Source: an uncultured Ruminiclostridium sp.
GTDB taxonomy: Bacteria; Bacillota; Clostridia; Oscillospirales; Ruminococcaceae
Assembly (NCBI GenBank): GCA_934454635.1
Contig: CAKSFR010000001.1
Coordinates: forward strand, 1 to 64,000
Direction: 5' to 3'
Length of the DNA: 64,000 bases
A model generated the notes under the pieces. The model was not told where the DNA came from. It did no database searches and saw only the letters and a list, made by a program, of their open reading frames with translations. The translations under genes were made by a program, and so were the position numbers. Positions 15,817 through 26,810 of the stretch are shown here, piece by piece (position 1 is the first letter of the stretch; every line of letters begins with the position of its first letter).

Positions 15817-17226
15817 ATGAACAAAAAAAATCACGCGACCAACATAAAACGTTTTATTATATTTCTTAACGCATTGTTCTGCACTCTTCTGTACACCTCG
15901 GTTTTTGCTTTTGTGTGGGAAACGTTTTACAATCCGAATATCGGTATGGGTTTTTTCAAAAACGGAAACATTATCCTTTACATAGTATATGCATCGATTT
16001 ATTTTATCATCATAGAGATGTATGGGGGGTTTCGTATCGGTAGCCAGAGAATAACCGATTCGGTATTCTTTCACATGATAGCAATTATCATTACCGATTG
16101 TATTTCCTATCTTCAGATTTCGCTTATCGCGCGCGAGCTTCTCAGTCCGTTTCCGCTTATTGTATCGCTTTTCCCGGCGGCTGCGGTGACTTTATTTTGG
16201 AGCTTATATATTCACCGGAATTACGCAAAGCTTTTTCCTCCGAAGAAGATGATACTGGTGTATGCAAACAAGTCCGCGCGTTCGCTCGTATATAAAATGA
16301 GCAAACGGTATGATAAATTCATTATTTGTGCGGCTATCAATGTTAACGAGGGCTTTGAGAGGATTTCATCGCTTCTGCCCGAATACGACGCGGTGGTTGT
16401 ATGCGATACGCCTAATGAGATACGCAACGATATCATGAAATTCTGCTTTCGCAGAAAAATACTTGTGTATGTGACCCCGAAAATTTCCGATATTCTTATA
16501 AGAGGCTCAGAAGAGCTCAATATTCTTGATACGCCTTTGCTTGTGTCGAGAAATTTCGGTGCAAAGCTGGAGCAGAGGGCGATCAAACGCGCATTTGATT
16601 TTCTTCTTTCGGGAATAGCGATAGTTGTTTTATCGCCGCTTCTTATCGGCACGGCTATAGCCGTAAAAGCGTACGACGGCGGTCCCGCAATATATAAACA
16701 AAAGCGGCTTACATACGGCGGAAAGGAATTTTACCTTTATAAGTTTCGCTCAATGATAATTAACGCGGAGAGCGACGGCGTTGCAAGACTTGCCGCCGAG
16801 GGGGATTCGAGAATAACGCCTGTCGGACATTTTATCCGCAAAACTCGTTTGGACGAGCTTCCTCAGCTTATAAACATTCTCAAAGGCGAAATGTCAATTG
16901 TCGGACCGCGCCCCGAACGTCCCGAAATTGCTGAGGAATACGAGCAGGATATTCCCGAGTTTTCGTTCAGGCTTAACGCGAAAGCGGGTCTTACAGGATA
17001 TGCGCAGGTAATGGGGAAGTACAATACCACGCCCTACGACAAATTAAAGCTTGACCTTATATATATAGAGAATTTTTCACTTCTGCTCGACCTTAAAATA
17101 ATGATGATGACCGTTAGAACAATTTTTGAAAAGGAAAGCACAGAGGGAATTGACGAAAGCTCGCTCAACGCAATGGATTTGAGCTATCGCGAGGAAGAAA
17201 CCGAGCAGAAGGAACTTACGATATGA
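15817..17226 (+). CDS. Polyprenyl glycosylphosphotransferase (initiating sugar transferase)
   Basis: 469 residues. Four N-terminal membrane segments (about 10-130) are followed by a CoA-binding-like domain and, after a fifth hydrophobic segment (about 267-287), the C-terminal bacterial sugar transferase domain (about 262-450). Motifs are KRAFDFLLSG, YKFRSM, RKTRLDELPQLINIL, GEMSIVGPRPERPE and AGLTGYAQVMGKYNTTPYDKLKLDL. Established knowledge: this WcaJ/CpsE class moves a sugar-1-phosphate from a UDP-sugar to undecaprenyl phosphate, starting exopolysaccharide or glycoprotein glycan assembly. No further glycan genes follow, so the polysaccharide locus may lie elsewhere. The gene is coupled by ATGA overlap to the next one. 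Confidence 0.9.
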   Translation: MNKKNHATNIKRFIIFLNALFCTLLYTSVFAFVWETFYNPNIGMGFFKNGNIILYIVYASIYFIIIEMYGGFRIGSQRITDSVFFHMIAIIITDCISYLQISLIARELLSPFPLIVSLFPAAAVTLFWSLYIHRNYAKLFPPKKMILVYANKSARSLVYKMSKRYDKFIICAAINVNEGFERISSLLPEYDAVVVCDTPNEIRNDIMKFCFRRKILVYVTPKISDILIRGSEELNILDTPLLVSRNFGAKLEQRAIKRAFDFLLSGIAIVVLSPLLIGTAIAVKAYDGGPAIYKQKRLTYGGKEFYLYKFRSMIINAESDGVARLAAEGDSRITPVGHFIRKTRLDELPQLINILKGEMSIVGPRPERPEIAEEYEQDIPEFSFRLNAKAGLTGYAQVMGKYNTTPYDKLKLDLIYIENFSLLLDLKIMMMTVRTIFEKESTEGIDESSLNAMDLSYREEETEQKELTI

Positions 17227-17681
17227 ACGGAGAAATCAGACAGGCGCGCAAAAGCGACGTATCGAGGCTCGCAGAAATTGAGATATTCAACTATCGCCTG
17301 AATTTCTATCCGATATTCAAAAACGATTCGTTTTATTTCGGAGATTTGCAGGTTGCCGATAAAATAAGCGAATATCTTCGGAATACCGAAAAGCTGAAAA
17401 GCACCTATGTTTATGATGACGGTGTTGTAAAAGGCTTTGTAACGGTTGAAAATTCCGAAATAAAAAAGCTGTTTATCGAACCTGTTTTACAAGGGCAGGG
17501 AATAGGCGTCAAGCTGCTTGATTACGCCGTCGAGGAAATGAAGTGTGAATTTCTGTGGGCGCTCGAAAAGAACATAAAAGCCATTGCGTTTTATGAACGC
17601 AGCGGATTTTATAAAACTTCCGAAAGGAAACCTGAGGAAGAAACAGACGAATACTTGATAAAATTAAAGAGAAAGGTTTAA
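17223..17681 (+). CDS. GNAT family N-acetyltransferase
   Basis: 152 residues. The acetyl-CoA binding motif A is clear: KKLFIEPVLQGQGIGVKLLDYAVEEM (the Q/R-x-x-G-x-G/A loop is QGQGIG), followed by FLWALEKNIKAIAFYERSGFY, the usual motif B. The substrate is unknown. The start codon overlaps the sugar-transferase stop (ATGA), so the two are co-translated and it might acetylate a sugar nucleotide or simply be an unrelated passenger. Confidence 0.87.
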   Translation: MNGEIRQARKSDVSRLAEIEIFNYRLNFYPIFKNDSFYFGDLQVADKISEYLRNTEKLKSTYVYDDGVVKGFVTVENSEIKKLFIEPVLQGQGIGVKLLDYAVEEMKCEFLWALEKNIKAIAFYERSGFYKTSERKPEEETDEYLIKLKRKV

Positions 17682-17686
17682 ATGCA

Positions 17687-18040
17687 ATGAAAAAATGGTA
17701 TGATGAGGAATACGAATTTGAGGTTGAGGTTAAAGGTTTCCTGCGCGGAAACCATACTGAGCGTTATTGCCGCAACGGCGAAGAGATAGGCGACAAGTAC
17801 ACCTGTACATACGGCTGTCCCGTAAACGCTCAGGGCTATGGAATCTGTTCCAAGACGATGATGATGCTTTATCCGCTTATGGAAGCGGTACGCAGCGGCG
17901 GCGATCTTGAGAATCTGGGCGGAAGCGGCAAATACTGCAAGGATATTGTCTGTCCCGACGGGTGTGTAATGTTCAGACTCACCGCGAAAAATCTCGGAAA
18001 TCCCAATTTTCATAAGGGAAAATTTTACGATATTGGCTGA
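17687..18040 (+). CDS. TIGR04076-like small cysteine-containing protein
   Basis: 117 residues. It resembles the TIGR04076 family found in many anaerobes: an N-terminal beta region (FEVEVKGFLRG), CTYGCPVNAQGYGICSKTMMMLYPLMEAVRSGGDL, then CKDIVCPDGCVMFRLTA. Six cysteines in C-x3-C, C and C-x4-C-x3-C arrangements could bind a metal or a cluster; this is not shown. The function of the family is unknown to me. It starts 5 bases after the GNAT stop and is 12 bases before the next gene, so it is part of the same operon. Confidence 0.7.
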   Translation: MKKWYDEEYEFEVEVKGFLRGNHTERYCRNGEEIGDKYTCTYGCPVNAQGYGICSKTMMMLYPLMEAVRSGGDLENLGGSGKYCKDIVCPDGCVMFRLTAKNLGNPNFHKGKFYDIG

Positions 18041-18052
18041 TGAGGTGTTGAA

Positions 18053-18487
18053 ATGACTTTTACGGCTAAAATCGAACAGACTTATGCATATCCGAAGCGA
18101 ATGAAATATATTACCGAAACGGATTCGTTTATCGAAAAGGATTGCGACAGCCTTTCGTATATACGCGGAGTGCGCCAGCCGTACGGCTGGATAAAGGAGT
18201 CCGGAACACCTCCCGAGCCGCATCTTGATGTTATTGTGATGACTGATGACGGATATGAGCTTGGTGACGAGGTGCGCGTAAAGATTGTCGGGGTTTTCAA
18301 ACGCAACGACGGCGATCATAAACTTGTCGGCGTTCCCGAAAGCAGGGAAGCGAATGATTTTGCAGAACTTACCGAATCGGAAATATCCGATATGAATCGG
18401 CTTTATCGTAAAAGGCATGAGGGAGAGGGCTGGTTCGGAAGAGAAACGGCGGAAAGAATAATTGCGGATTTTTTCTCGGAGAAGTGA
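18053..18487 (+). CDS. Divergent inorganic pyrophosphatase-like protein
   Basis: 144 residues. The central part follows the family I soluble pyrophosphatase pattern: QPYGWIKES, HLDVIVMTDDGYELGDEVRVKIVGVF, then GDHKLVGVP, where the canonical enzyme has DDKILAVP. The acidic DGDPLDV metal loop is reduced to EPHLDV, so at least one metal-binding Asp seems missing. It may be a weak or different phosphohydrolase, or a non-catalytic relative. The start follows GAGGTG. It is the last gene of the 15817 operon. I hold the fold assignment with moderate confidence and the activity with low confidence. Confidence 0.55.
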   Translation: MTFTAKIEQTYAYPKRMKYITETDSFIEKDCDSLSYIRGVRQPYGWIKESGTPPEPHLDVIVMTDDGYELGDEVRVKIVGVFKRNDGDHKLVGVPESREANDFAELTESEISDMNRLYRKRHEGEGWFGRETAERIIADFFSEK

Positions 18488-18518
18488 ACCGTACTTTATT
18501 AATGTAAGGTTATATTAT

Positions 18519-18623
18519 ATACTTAGCACCAATTAAAAACTATACAAAAAATCGAGTATAATCTTGCATATAGAGGGTATACGAAGATTTTTTGTCTATA
18601 GTTTTATTGGGGATTAGTATTAG
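18519..18623. mobile_element. MITE-like palindromic element, copy 2
   Basis: A 105-bp near-copy of the element at 15485-15587 in the same orientation, with the same ends (ATACTTAGCACCAAT on the left, ATTAGTATTAG on the right). It lies between the stop of the pyrophosphatase-like gene and a terminator hairpin that begins 2 bases after it. It has no open reading frame of note. Confidence 0.7.
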
Positions 18624-18624
18624 G

Positions 18625-18663
18625 CTGCTTTTGATTTTTTTCAAAGGCAGTCTTGCTTTTTGG
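18625..18663 (+). terminator. Terminator hairpin abutting MITE copy 2
   Basis: CTGCTTTTGA (18625-18634) pairs with TCAAAGGCAG (18641-18650), one G-U pair, followed by TCTTGCTTTTT. It would end the operon starting at 15817. The rest of the 351-bp gap to rpoB holds the rpoB promoter and leader. Confidence 0.65.
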
Positions 18664-18725
18664 AAAACAGCTGAAATTGTAAATACAGAAAAATAAAAAA
18701 TATTCAAAAAAATATAAAAAAATGC

Positions 18726-18754
18726 TTGACAAATCATTCCATTTGGGATATAAT
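18726..18754 (+). promoter_or_regulatory. Promoter of rpoBC
   Basis: A perfect consensus: TTGACA (18726-18731), 17 bp, TATAAT (18749-18754). The rplJL genes that often precede rpoB are absent here, so rpoBC has its own strong promoter with a leader of about 80 bases. Confidence 0.9.
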
Positions 18755-18838
18755 AAAATACTGAATTATAATGGACTTATTAACGGAAAGTGCGGAAATA
18801 AGCCTGTGTTTTCAAAAATTTAAGGAGTGATTAAGCCA

Positions 18839-21800
18839 ATGGTGAATGTAAAGCCGGTGCAGTTGGGTAATACTACCCGAATGAGTTTTTCTAAGATTAA
18901 CGAGGTCATAGAAATGCCGAACCTCATTGAGATTCAGAAAAATTCTTACAAATGGTTCTTGGAAGAGGGAATCAAAGAGGTTTTCAACGATATCTCCTCC
19001 ATAACCGATTCAAACGGCAAGCTGGTTCTGAGTTTTGTGGATTATCGCATCGATGAAACTCCGAAATACACTATCGAGGAATGCAAAGAACGTGACGTGA
19101 CCTATGCCGCTCCTCTCAGAGTTAAGGCGCATTTGCGCAATGAAGAAACCGGAGAGGTTACCGAGAGCGAAATATTTATGGGCGACTTCCCGCTTATGAC
19201 CGACAGCGGAACCTTTGTAATCAACGGCGCTGAGCGTGTTATCGTATCGCAGTTGGTTCGTTCTCCCGGCGTATATTACGGCTTTGACTATGATAAAACA
19301 GGTAAAAAACTCTTTACTTCACAGGTAATTCCTAACCGCGGCGCATGGCTTGAATATGAAATGGATTCAAACGACATATTCTATGTGCGCATTGATAAAA
19401 ACAGAAAGATCCCCGCAACCACCCTTATCCGCGCTCTCGGAAAAGGAACGGATGACGAACTTATCGAGCTTTTCGGCGAAGATGAGCGTATTCGTCAGAC
19501 TATCCTCCAGAAGGATTCCACAAAGAATAAGGAAGAAGCGCTGCTTGAGGTTTACAAGAAGCTGCGTCCCGGCGAGCCGCCTACGGTAGATTCCGCAGAG
19601 GGTCATCTGAATAACCTCTTTTTCGACGCGAAACGCTATGACCTTTCAAGATTCGGACGCTATAAGTTCAACAAAAAACTCGGTGTTGCAAGCCGTATCA
19701 TCGGACACAAGCTTGCAGAGCCTGTTATAAATCCTATGACGGGTGAGATTATTGCCGAGGCAGGCGAGTTTATCAATACCGATAAGGGATTTGAAATTGA
19801 GCAGGCAGGCGTCGGCGCGGTTTATCTTGACGTTGAAGACAAGCTTGTCAAGGTAATCGGCAATCAGATGGTTGATATTGCGCCTTACATTCCTGCGGAG
19901 ATTGACGCGGAAGCGTGCGGAATAAACGAAAAGGTATTTTTCCCTGCTCTTCAGGAAATTCTTGAAAATAACGAAAGTGTTGAAGATATCGAAGAGGCTC
20001 TCAAACTCAATGCCGATACTCTTGTTCCGAAGCACATCACTCTTGACGATATTTTCGCAAGCGTAAGCTATTTTATCAATCTCTGTGAAGGCGTCGGAAT
20101 GGTTGATGATATCGACCATCTTGGCAACAGACGTATCCGTTCCGTCGGAGAACTGCTTCAGAACCAGTTCAGAATCGGCTTTACCAGAATGGAGCGTGTT
20201 ATTCGCGAAAGAATCGGCTTACAGCAGGACACCGAGAAGATTTCGCTGAATAATTTAGTAAATATCAGACCTGTTGTTGCGGCGATCAAGGAATTTTTCG
20301 GTTCCTCTCCGCTGTCGCAGTTCATGGATCAGAACAACCCTCTTGCAGAGCTTACTCATAAGAGAAGACTTTCCGCGCTCGGTCCCGGAGGACTTTCAAG
20401 AGACAGAGCCGGATTCGAGGTTCGAGACGTTCACTACTCGCACTACGGACGTATGTGTCCTATCGAAACCCCTGAAGGTCCTAACATCGGTCTTATCTCC
20501 TATCTTGCTTCTTTTGCAAGAATAAATAAATACGGTTTTATTGAAGCGCCTTACCGTAAGGTTGACAGAGTGACAGGAAAGGTTCTTGACGAGGTCGTTT
20601 ATATGACGGCGGACGTTGAGGATCTGTACACGATCGCTCAGGCGAACGAACCGCTCGACGAAAATGGCTGCTTTGTAAGAAAGCGTGTTACGGCGCGCAG
20701 AAGAGATGAGATTCTCGAAGTAAGTCGTGATAATGTTGACTACATGGACGTTTCGCCTAAAATGGTAGTTTCCGTTGCAACGGCAATGATTCCGTTCCTT
20801 GAAAACGACGACGCGAACCGTGCTCTTATGGGCGCTAATATGCAGCGTCAGGCAGTTCCGCTTATGGTTACCACAAATCCTATTGTCGGAACAGGTATGG
20901 AATATAAGGCGGCTGTTGACTCGGGCGTTTGCGTGCTTGCAAAGGAAGACGGCGTTGTTACAAGAGTTTGCGCCGACGAAATCGTAGTTAAGGACGAACT
21001 CGGACAGGATCACAAGTATAAGCTGATTAAGTTCAAGCGCTCAAACCAGGGAACCTGTATCAACCAGCGCCCGATCGTTGTAAAGGGCGAAGCAGTAAAG
21101 AAGGGTCAGGTTCTCGCTGACGGTCCCGCAACCTCTCAGGGCGAAATCTCGCTCGGTAAGAATGCTCTTATCGGCTTTATGACATGGGAAGGTTATAACT
21201 ACGAGGACGCAGTTCTCATCAACGAAAAACTTGTTTATAATGATGTTTATACATCTATTCACATTGAGGAATATGAGCTTGAATGCCGTGATACGAAGCT
21301 TGGTCCGGAAGAAATCACACGCGATATTCCGAACCTCAGTGAGGACGCTCTGAAAGATCTGGACGAACAGGGAATTATCCGCATAGGCGCGGAGGTTCAT
21401 TCCGGCGATATACTCGTAGGTAAGGTTGCTCCCAAGGGCGAAACCGAGCTTACCGCCGAAGAACGCCTGCTCAGAGCTATTTTCGGTGAAAAGGCGAGAG
21501 AGGTGCGTGATAGTTCACTTCGCGTACCTCACGGCGAAAGCGGCGTTATCGTTGACGTTAAGGTATTCACGAGAGAAAACTGTGATGAACTTGCCGCAGG
21601 CGTAAATATGGTAGTTCGCTGCTATATCGCTCAGAAGAGAAAAATCTCTGTCGGCGATAAAATGGCGGGTCGTCACGGTAACAAGGGCGTCGTTTCCCGT
21701 ATTCTTCATCAGGAGGATATGCCTTTCCTCCCCGACGGCACTCCGCTCGACATCGTTCTTAACCCGCTGGGCGTACCTTCCCGTATGAATATCGGTCAGG

Positions 21801-22612
21801 TGCTTGAGGTTCACCTTGGATATGCCGCTAAAGCGCTCGGTTGGAAGATTATGACGCCTGTTTTCGACGGCGCTCATGAAGAGGATATCAGAGAATGCTT
21901 TAAAATGGCTGACGAGCAGAGAGCGAATTATCCCGGCAAGGACGGTCCCGAAATTGACTTCTCGAAGATTCCTATGACTCAGGAAGCGAAAACTCAGCTT
22001 ATCGACGGACGTACAGGCGAAAAGTTCGACAGCCTTGTAACGGTAGGATATATGTACTACCTCAAGCTTCACCATCTTGTTGACGATAAGATTCATGCGC
22101 GTTCAACAGGTCCTTATTCGCTGGTTACTCAGCAGCCGTTAGGCGGTAAGGCGCAGTTCGGCGGACAGCGTTTCGGTGAAATGGAGGTTTGGGCTCTTGA
22201 AGCTTACGGCGCTGCTTACACGCTTCAGGAAATCCTGACAGTAAAGTCGGACGATATTGTCGGCCGTGTAAAGACCTATGAAGCAATCGTAAAGGGTGAA
22301 AACGTTCCTAAGCCCGGCGTTCCCGAGTCTTTCAAGGTTCTTATAAAGGAACTTCAGTCGCTCGGTCTTGACGTAAAGGTTCTTGATGAAAATAACGAAG
22401 AAATCGATCTTAAACAGAGCTTTGACGACGATGATATGGGCACAGTAAGCCCCGAAGACTTTGAGTATGTTGCCGATGACAACGAAATTGATTCTGCATT
22501 TATTCCCGAAGATGTTGACGATTCGTATTATGATGATTTGGACGACGACTTCGACGACAGCGACAGTTTTGATGACGACGAATCATTGGATCTGGACGAT
22601 GAGGATGAATAA
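18839..22612 (+). CDS. rpoB: DNA-directed RNA polymerase subunit beta
   Basis: 1257 residues, near full length. It contains the rifampicin region ([17 protein letters not shown], then [27 protein letters not shown]) with no classical resistance change visible, and the catalytic-region motifs [16 protein letters not shown] and [27 protein letters not shown] at 18839 is chosen because AAGGAG lies 11 bases upstream and the family usually begins MVNVKPV; the in-frame GTG at 18827 overlaps that ribosome site. The last ~60 residues form a very acidic tail rich in Asp/Glu that is not part of the conserved core. Confidence 0.98.
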   Translation: MVNVKPVQLGNTTRMSFSKINEVIEMPNLIEIQKNSYKWFLEEGIKEVFNDISSITDSNGKLVLSFVDYRIDETPKYTIEECKERDVTYAAPLRVKAHLRNEETGEVTESEIFMGDFPLMTDSGTFVINGAERVIVSQLVRSPGVYYGFDYDKTGKKLFTSQVIPNRGAWLEYEMDSNDIFYVRIDKNRKIPATTLIRALGKGTDDELIELFGEDERIRQTILQKDSTKNKEEALLEVYKKLRPGEPPTVDSAEGHLNNLFFDAKRYDLSRFGRYKFNKKLGVASRIIGHKLAEPVINPMTGEIIAEAGEFINTDKGFEIEQAGVGAVYLDVEDKLVKVIGNQMVDIAPYIPAEIDAEACGINEKVFFPALQEILENNESVEDIEEALKLNADTLVPKHITLDDIFASVSYFINLCEGVGMVDDIDHLGNRRIRSVGELLQNQFRIGFTRMERVIRERIGLQQDTEKISLNNLVNIRPVVAAIKEFFGSSPLSQFMDQNNPLAELTHKRRLSALGPGGLSRDRAGFEVRDVHYSHYGRMCPIETPEGPNIGLISYLASFARINKYGFIEAPYRKVDRVTGKVLDEVVYMTADVEDLYTIAQANEPLDENGCFVRKRVTARRRDEILEVSRDNVDYMDVSPKMVVSVATAMIPFLENDDANRALMGANMQRQAVPLMVTTNPIVGTGMEYKAAVDSGVCVLAKEDGVVTRVCADEIVVKDELGQDHKYKLIKFKRSNQGTCINQRPIVVKGEAVKKGQVLADGPATSQGEISLGKNALIGFMTWEGYNYEDAVLINEKLVYNDVYTSIHIEEYELECRDTKLGPEEITRDIPNLSEDALKDLDEQGIIRIGAEVHSGDILVGKVAPKGETELTAEERLLRAIFGEKAREVRDSSLRVPHGESGVIVDVKVFTRENCDELAAGVNMVVRCYIAQKRKISVGDKMAGRHGNKGVVSRILHQEDMPFLPDGTPLDIVLNPLGVPSRMNIGQVLEVHLGYAAKALGWKIMTPVFDGAHEEDIRECFKMADEQRANYPGKDGPEIDFSKIPMTQEAKTQLIDGRTGEKFDSLVTVGYMYYLKLHHLVDDKIHARSTGPYSLVTQQPLGGKAQFGGQRFGEMEVWALEAYGAAYTLQEILTVKSDDIVGRVKTYEAIVKGENVPKPGVPESFKVLIKELQSLGLDVKVLDENNEEIDLKQSFDDDDMGTVSPEDFEYVADDNEIDSAFIPEDVDDSYYDDLDDDFDDSDSFDDDESLDLDDEDE

Positions 22613-22674
22613 TTTCCGTTTTAACGGTAAATTTTACGGCAATTTGAACTTTAAAAGAATTGAGGTTTGTAAAA

Positions 22675-25600
22675 TTGGCATTTAGTGTATTTGAATCAAT
22701 GAAAATCGGTCTGGCTTCCCCCGAGCAGATTCGTGAATGGAGCTACGGCGTCGTTGAACGCCCCGAAACAATCAACTACCGTACTCAGAAGCCTGAGCGC
22801 GACGGTCTTTTCTGCGAAAGAATTTTTGGACCGCAGAAGGACTGGGAGTGCGCCTGCGGAAAGTACAAGAGAATCCGTTTTAAGGGCAAAATCTGCGAAC
22901 GCTGCGGTGTTGAAGTTACCCGCAACAAGGTTCGCCGCGAGAGAATGGGTCACATTGAACTTGCAGCGCCTGTTTCACACATCTGGTATTTTAAGGGGAC
23001 TCCTTCAAGAATCGGTCAGGTTCTTGATATTTCCCCGAAAAGACTTGAAGAAGTACTTTACTTCACAAAGTATATTGTAACAGAGCCCGGCAATACCGTT
23101 CTTACAAAGGGTCAGCTTCTTTCCGAAAAAGAATATGCGGACATGAGAGAACGCTATGAGGACGATTTCAAGGCTGCTATGGGTGCGGAGGCGATTAAGG
23201 AACTCCTTATGGAAATTGACCTTGAAAAGCTTTCCGCAGAGCTTAAGGAAGAACTTGAAACAACCCAGCAGGGTCAGAAGCGCGTTAAGATTTTAAAGCG
23301 TCTTGATGTAATCGAAGCGTTCCGTCAGAGCGGAAACCGTCCCGAATGGATGATACTCGACGTTGTTCCGGTTATTCCTCCGGATATCCGCCCTATGGTT
23401 CTGCTTGACGGTGGACGTTTTGCAACGAGCGACCTTAACGATCTGTACAGACGCGTTATCAACCGTAATAACCGTCTTAAAAAGATGCTGGAGCTTAAAG
23501 CTCCCGATATAATTATCCGCAATGAAAAGAGAATGCTTCAGGAAGCCGTTGACGCGCTTATTGATAACGGCAGACACGGCAGAGCTGTAACAGGTCCGTC
23601 GAACCGTCCGCTTAAATCTCTTTCGGATATGTTAAAGGGTAAGCAGGGACGTTTCCGTCAGAACCTGCTTGGTAAGCGTGTTGACTATTCCGGACGTTCC
23701 GTTATCGTTGTTGGACCCGATCTTAAAATGGATCAGTGCGGTCTGCCTAAGGAAATGGCGATCGAGTTGTTCAAGCCTTTTGTAATGAAAGAGCTTGTAG
23801 CAAGAGGTCTTTCAAACAATATCAAGAGTGCAAGAAAAATGGTTGACCGCGCAAAGGACGAGGTTTGGGACGTTCTTGAAGATGTAATCAAGGATCACCC
23901 CGTTCTTCTGAACCGTGCGCCTACTCTTCACAGACTCGGTATTCAGGCTTTCTCGCCCGTACTCGTTGAGGGTCGTGCATTAAAGCTTCATCCGCTGGTT
24001 TGTACCGCTTATAATGCGGACTTCGACGGCGACCAGATGGCGGTTCACCTTCCGCTTTCAAAGGAAGCACAGGACGAAGCAAGAAATCTTATGCTTGCGG
24101 CAAAGAACCTGCTCAAGCCGTCTGACGGACGCCCTGTAACAGTTCCTACACAGGATATGGTGCTCGGTTCGTACTACCTTACACTTTCTAAAGAAGGCGA
24201 AAAGGGCGAGGGCAAGATATTCCGTGACTTCAACGAAGTTCTGATGGCGTATCAGGACGACGTAATCTCGATCCACGCCGCAATAAAGGTTCGTGTTATC
24301 AAGGAAGTCGGCGAGGAGAAGATTGAACGGCTTATCACGACCACCGTCGGTAAGATAATCTTCAATGAGCATATCCCGCAGGATCTCGGATTTGTTGACA
24401 GAAGCGTTCCCGAAAATGCACTCAATCTTGAAATTGATTTCAAGGTCGGCAAAAAGCAGCTCGGTCAGATCATCGAACGCTGCATAAAGATTCACGGCAC
24501 GGCTATGACCGCGCAGGTTCTCGATAAGATAAAGGCTTTGGGCTTTAAGTATTCCACAAAGGCGGCAATAACAGTTGCGGTATGCGACGCTTCTATTCCG
24601 CCTCAGAAGAAGCACATTCTTGAAGAAGCCGATGAACAGGTTCTCGAAATCAATAAGAACTTCTCAAGAGGCTTCATTTCAAATCAGGAACGCAAGAATG
24701 CAGTTCTTGATATATGGAACAAAGCCACGAACGACGTTTCCGACGCTCTTACCAAGAATCTTGACCAGTACAACCCGATATTCATGATGGCTGACTCCGG
24801 TGCGCGTGGTAGTATCAACCAGATTCGTCAGCTCGCCGGAATGCGTGGACTTATCGCTAATACTTCGGGTGAAACAATCGAAATCCCGATTCGTGCTAAC
24901 TACCGTGAAGGCCTTAACATCATGGAATACTTCATTTCTTCGCGTGGCGCAAGAAAGGGTCTTGCGGATACTGCGCTGAGAACGGCTGACTCGGGTTACC
25001 TTACCCGCCGTCTTGTAGATGTATCGCAGGAGGTTATTATCCGCACGGAAGACTGCGGAACCACCGACGGTATTGATGTATATGAGATTCGTGAGGGCAA
25101 GGAAAAGATTGAATCCCTCCAGGAACGTCTTGTCGGAAGATATCTTGTTGACGATTTCCTTGATGAAAACGGAAACGTTCTCGTTTCAAAGGATAAGCTT
25201 ATAAATGACGCTGACGCGCAGAAGATTATTGCAACAGGCGCTCAGACCGTAAAGATTCGCTCCGTTCTTACCTGCTGTGCAAAGCACGGTGTTTGTGCAA
25301 AGTGCTATGGTTCTTCACTTGCCAACGGCAATCCTATCACAATCGGTGAAGCTGTTGGTATCATCGCGGCTCAGTCCATCGGCGAACCGGGTACGCAGCT
25401 CACGATGAGAACGTTCCACACCGGCGGTATCGCGTCGGCAGAAGATATTACACAGGGTCTTCCGCGTGTCGAGGAACTTTTTGAAAGCCGCCGTCCTAAG
25501 TCCAGCGCGATCATCACAAAGATTTCCGGTAAGGCAAGAATTGAGGAAATCAAGAAAACGCGTCACGTTATCGTTACCGCCGACGACGGTACAGAAGAGG

Positions 25601-26217
25601 CTTATGCAGTTCCTTTCGGCTACAGAATGAAGATTGACGAGGGCGACTACCTCACGGCAGGCGACCCTATCACCGAAGGTTCGATCAACCCGCACGATGT
25701 TCTTCTCGTTAAGGGCGAAGAAGCCGTTCAGAACTATATCATCAGTGAAGTTCAGAAGGTTTACCGCTTACAGGGTGTTGATATTAACGATAAGCATATC
25801 GAAGTAATTGTTCGTCAGATGATGCGTAAGGTTCGTATCGACGAGCCCGGCGATTCTTATCTGCTTCCCGCTTCTACTATCGACAAGAATGAGCTTGCAA
25901 AGATTATCGAGCAGCTTGACGAAAGAAAGGCAAACGGCGAGGATATTACCTATCCGACCTATTCTCCCGTGCTTCTCGGTATCACAAAGGCAGCGCTTGC
26001 AACAGACAGCTTCCTTTCAGCGGCTTCATTCCAGGAAACGACCCGTGTTCTTACCGATGCGGCTATCCACGGTAAGGTTGACCCGCTTCTCGGTCTGAAA
26101 GAAAATGTTATTATTGGTAAACTCATTCCTGCCGGAACAGGCATGAATCACCATGAACTTGAGGAAATCTCGGAAGAGTCTGTTGATTCGGTCGATGATA
26201 TCCCTGAAAACGTGTGA
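22675..26217 (+). CDS. rpoC: DNA-directed RNA polymerase subunit beta'
   Basis: 1180 residues. Zinc site 1 is C59, C61, C74 and C77; the catalytic Mg loop [12 protein letters not shown] carries D449, D451 and D453; a second zinc site is in [13 protein letters not shown]. The trigger-loop region is intact ([22 protein letters not shown]). The TTG at 22675 is taken as start since GAGG lies about nine bases upstream and the family begins with a short L/V-x-x-x-FES segment; ORF extension to 22660 would use a TTG inside the ribosome site. ATG at 22699 is a less likely alternative. It follows rpoB by 62 bp in one operon. Confidence 0.97.
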   Translation: MAFSVFESMKIGLASPEQIREWSYGVVERPETINYRTQKPERDGLFCERIFGPQKDWECACGKYKRIRFKGKICERCGVEVTRNKVRRERMGHIELAAPVSHIWYFKGTPSRIGQVLDISPKRLEEVLYFTKYIVTEPGNTVLTKGQLLSEKEYADMRERYEDDFKAAMGAEAIKELLMEIDLEKLSAELKEELETTQQGQKRVKILKRLDVIEAFRQSGNRPEWMILDVVPVIPPDIRPMVLLDGGRFATSDLNDLYRRVINRNNRLKKMLELKAPDIIIRNEKRMLQEAVDALIDNGRHGRAVTGPSNRPLKSLSDMLKGKQGRFRQNLLGKRVDYSGRSVIVVGPDLKMDQCGLPKEMAIELFKPFVMKELVARGLSNNIKSARKMVDRAKDEVWDVLEDVIKDHPVLLNRAPTLHRLGIQAFSPVLVEGRALKLHPLVCTAYNADFDGDQMAVHLPLSKEAQDEARNLMLAAKNLLKPSDGRPVTVPTQDMVLGSYYLTLSKEGEKGEGKIFRDFNEVLMAYQDDVISIHAAIKVRVIKEVGEEKIERLITTTVGKIIFNEHIPQDLGFVDRSVPENALNLEIDFKVGKKQLGQIIERCIKIHGTAMTAQVLDKIKALGFKYSTKAAITVAVCDASIPPQKKHILEEADEQVLEINKNFSRGFISNQERKNAVLDIWNKATNDVSDALTKNLDQYNPIFMMADSGARGSINQIRQLAGMRGLIANTSGETIEIPIRANYREGLNIMEYFISSRGARKGLADTALRTADSGYLTRRLVDVSQEVIIRTEDCGTTDGIDVYEIREGKEKIESLQERLVGRYLVDDFLDENGNVLVSKDKLINDADAQKIIATGAQTVKIRSVLTCCAKHGVCAKCYGSSLANGNPITIGEAVGIIAAQSIGEPGTQLTMRTFHTGGIASAEDITQGLPRVEELFESRRPKSSAIITKISGKARIEEIKKTRHVIVTADDGTEEAYAVPFGYRMKIDEGDYLTAGDPITEGSINPHDVLLVKGEEAVQNYIISEVQKVYRLQGVDINDKHIEVIVRQMMRKVRIDEPGDSYLLPASTIDKNELAKIIEQLDERKANGEDITYPTYSPVLLGITKAALATDSFLSAASFQETTRVLTDAAIHGKVDPLLGLKENVIIGKLIPAGTGMNHHELEEISEESVDSVDDIPENV

Positions 26218-26249
26218 TATTGCACAAAAATAATTAAAAAAATATATTT

Positions 26250-26310
26250 AAAATGGCAAAAGTTACAATCTTTTTCGTGAAGAAAGTTTATTGTTGACTT
26301 TTGCCATTTT
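26250..26310 (+). repeat. Perfect 14-bp inverted repeat between rpoC and rpsL
   Basis: AAAATGGCAAAAGT (26250-26263) and ACTTTTGCCATTTT (26297-26310) are exact inverted copies with a 33-bp loop, followed by TTTTGTGTG-like sequence. It may terminate the rpoBC transcript, though the loop is unusually long. The right arm also overlaps the rpsL promoter. Confidence 0.7.
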
Positions 26311-26323
26311 TGTGTGTTATAAT
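26294..26323 (+). promoter_or_regulatory. Promoter of the rpsL-rpsG-fusA operon
   Basis: TTGACT (26294-26299) and TATAAT (26318-26323), spacing 18 bp. The spacer is the right arm of the inverted repeat described at 26250-26310. Confidence 0.75.
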
Positions 26324-26381
26324 AAACAATGTTGCGGGACAATTCTGTCTTGTAATATATATTATATCAGGAGGTGAGATA

Positions 26382-26810
26382 ATGCCAACCTTTAACCAGC
26401 TCGTAAGAAAGGGCAGAGAGGTATCCGAAAAGAAGTCCAAGGCTCCTGCACTCTTAAAGGGTTTAAATACTCTTAAGAAAGAAGCTACCGACGTTACTGC
26501 ACCGCAGAAGCGCGGAGTATGCACAGCCGTAAGAACCGCGACTCCTAAGAAGCCTAACTCCGCTATGAGAAAAGTAGCCAGAGTAAGACTTTCCAACGGT
26601 TACGAAGTTACTGCCTATATCCCCGGCATCGGACACAAGCTTCAGGAACACTCTGTTGTTCTTATTCGTGGCGGACGTGTTAAGGATTTACCTGGTGTGC
26701 GTTACCATATCGTTCGCGGTACACTTGACGCGCAGGGCGTAGACGGAAGAATGCAGGGAAGATCCAAGTACGGCGCAAAGCGTCCGAAGGCTGGTGCAAA
26801 AAAGGCGTAA
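26382..26810 (+). CDS. rpsL: 30S ribosomal protein S12
   Basis: 142 residues with the canonical blocks [50 protein letters not shown] and [17 protein letters not shown]. The lysines at the two classical streptomycin-resistance positions (TPKKPNS and GRVKDLPG) are wild type. S12 sits at the decoding centre of the 30S subunit. The start codon ATG 26382 is preceded by AGGAGGTGA; the longer in-frame extension upstream lies over the promoter and is rejected. Confidence 0.98.
   Translation: MPTFNQLVRKGREVSEKKSKAPALLKGLNTLKKEATDVTAPQKRGVCTAVRTATPKKPNSAMRKVARVRLSNGYEVTAYIPGIGHKLQEHSVVLIRGGRVKDLPGVRYHIVRGTLDAQGVDGRMQGRSKYGAKRPKAGAKKA

Noticed and set aside
18827..18838. GTG start for rpoB
   Set aside because: It overlaps the ribosome binding site AAGGAG; ATG 18839 fits the family N-terminus.
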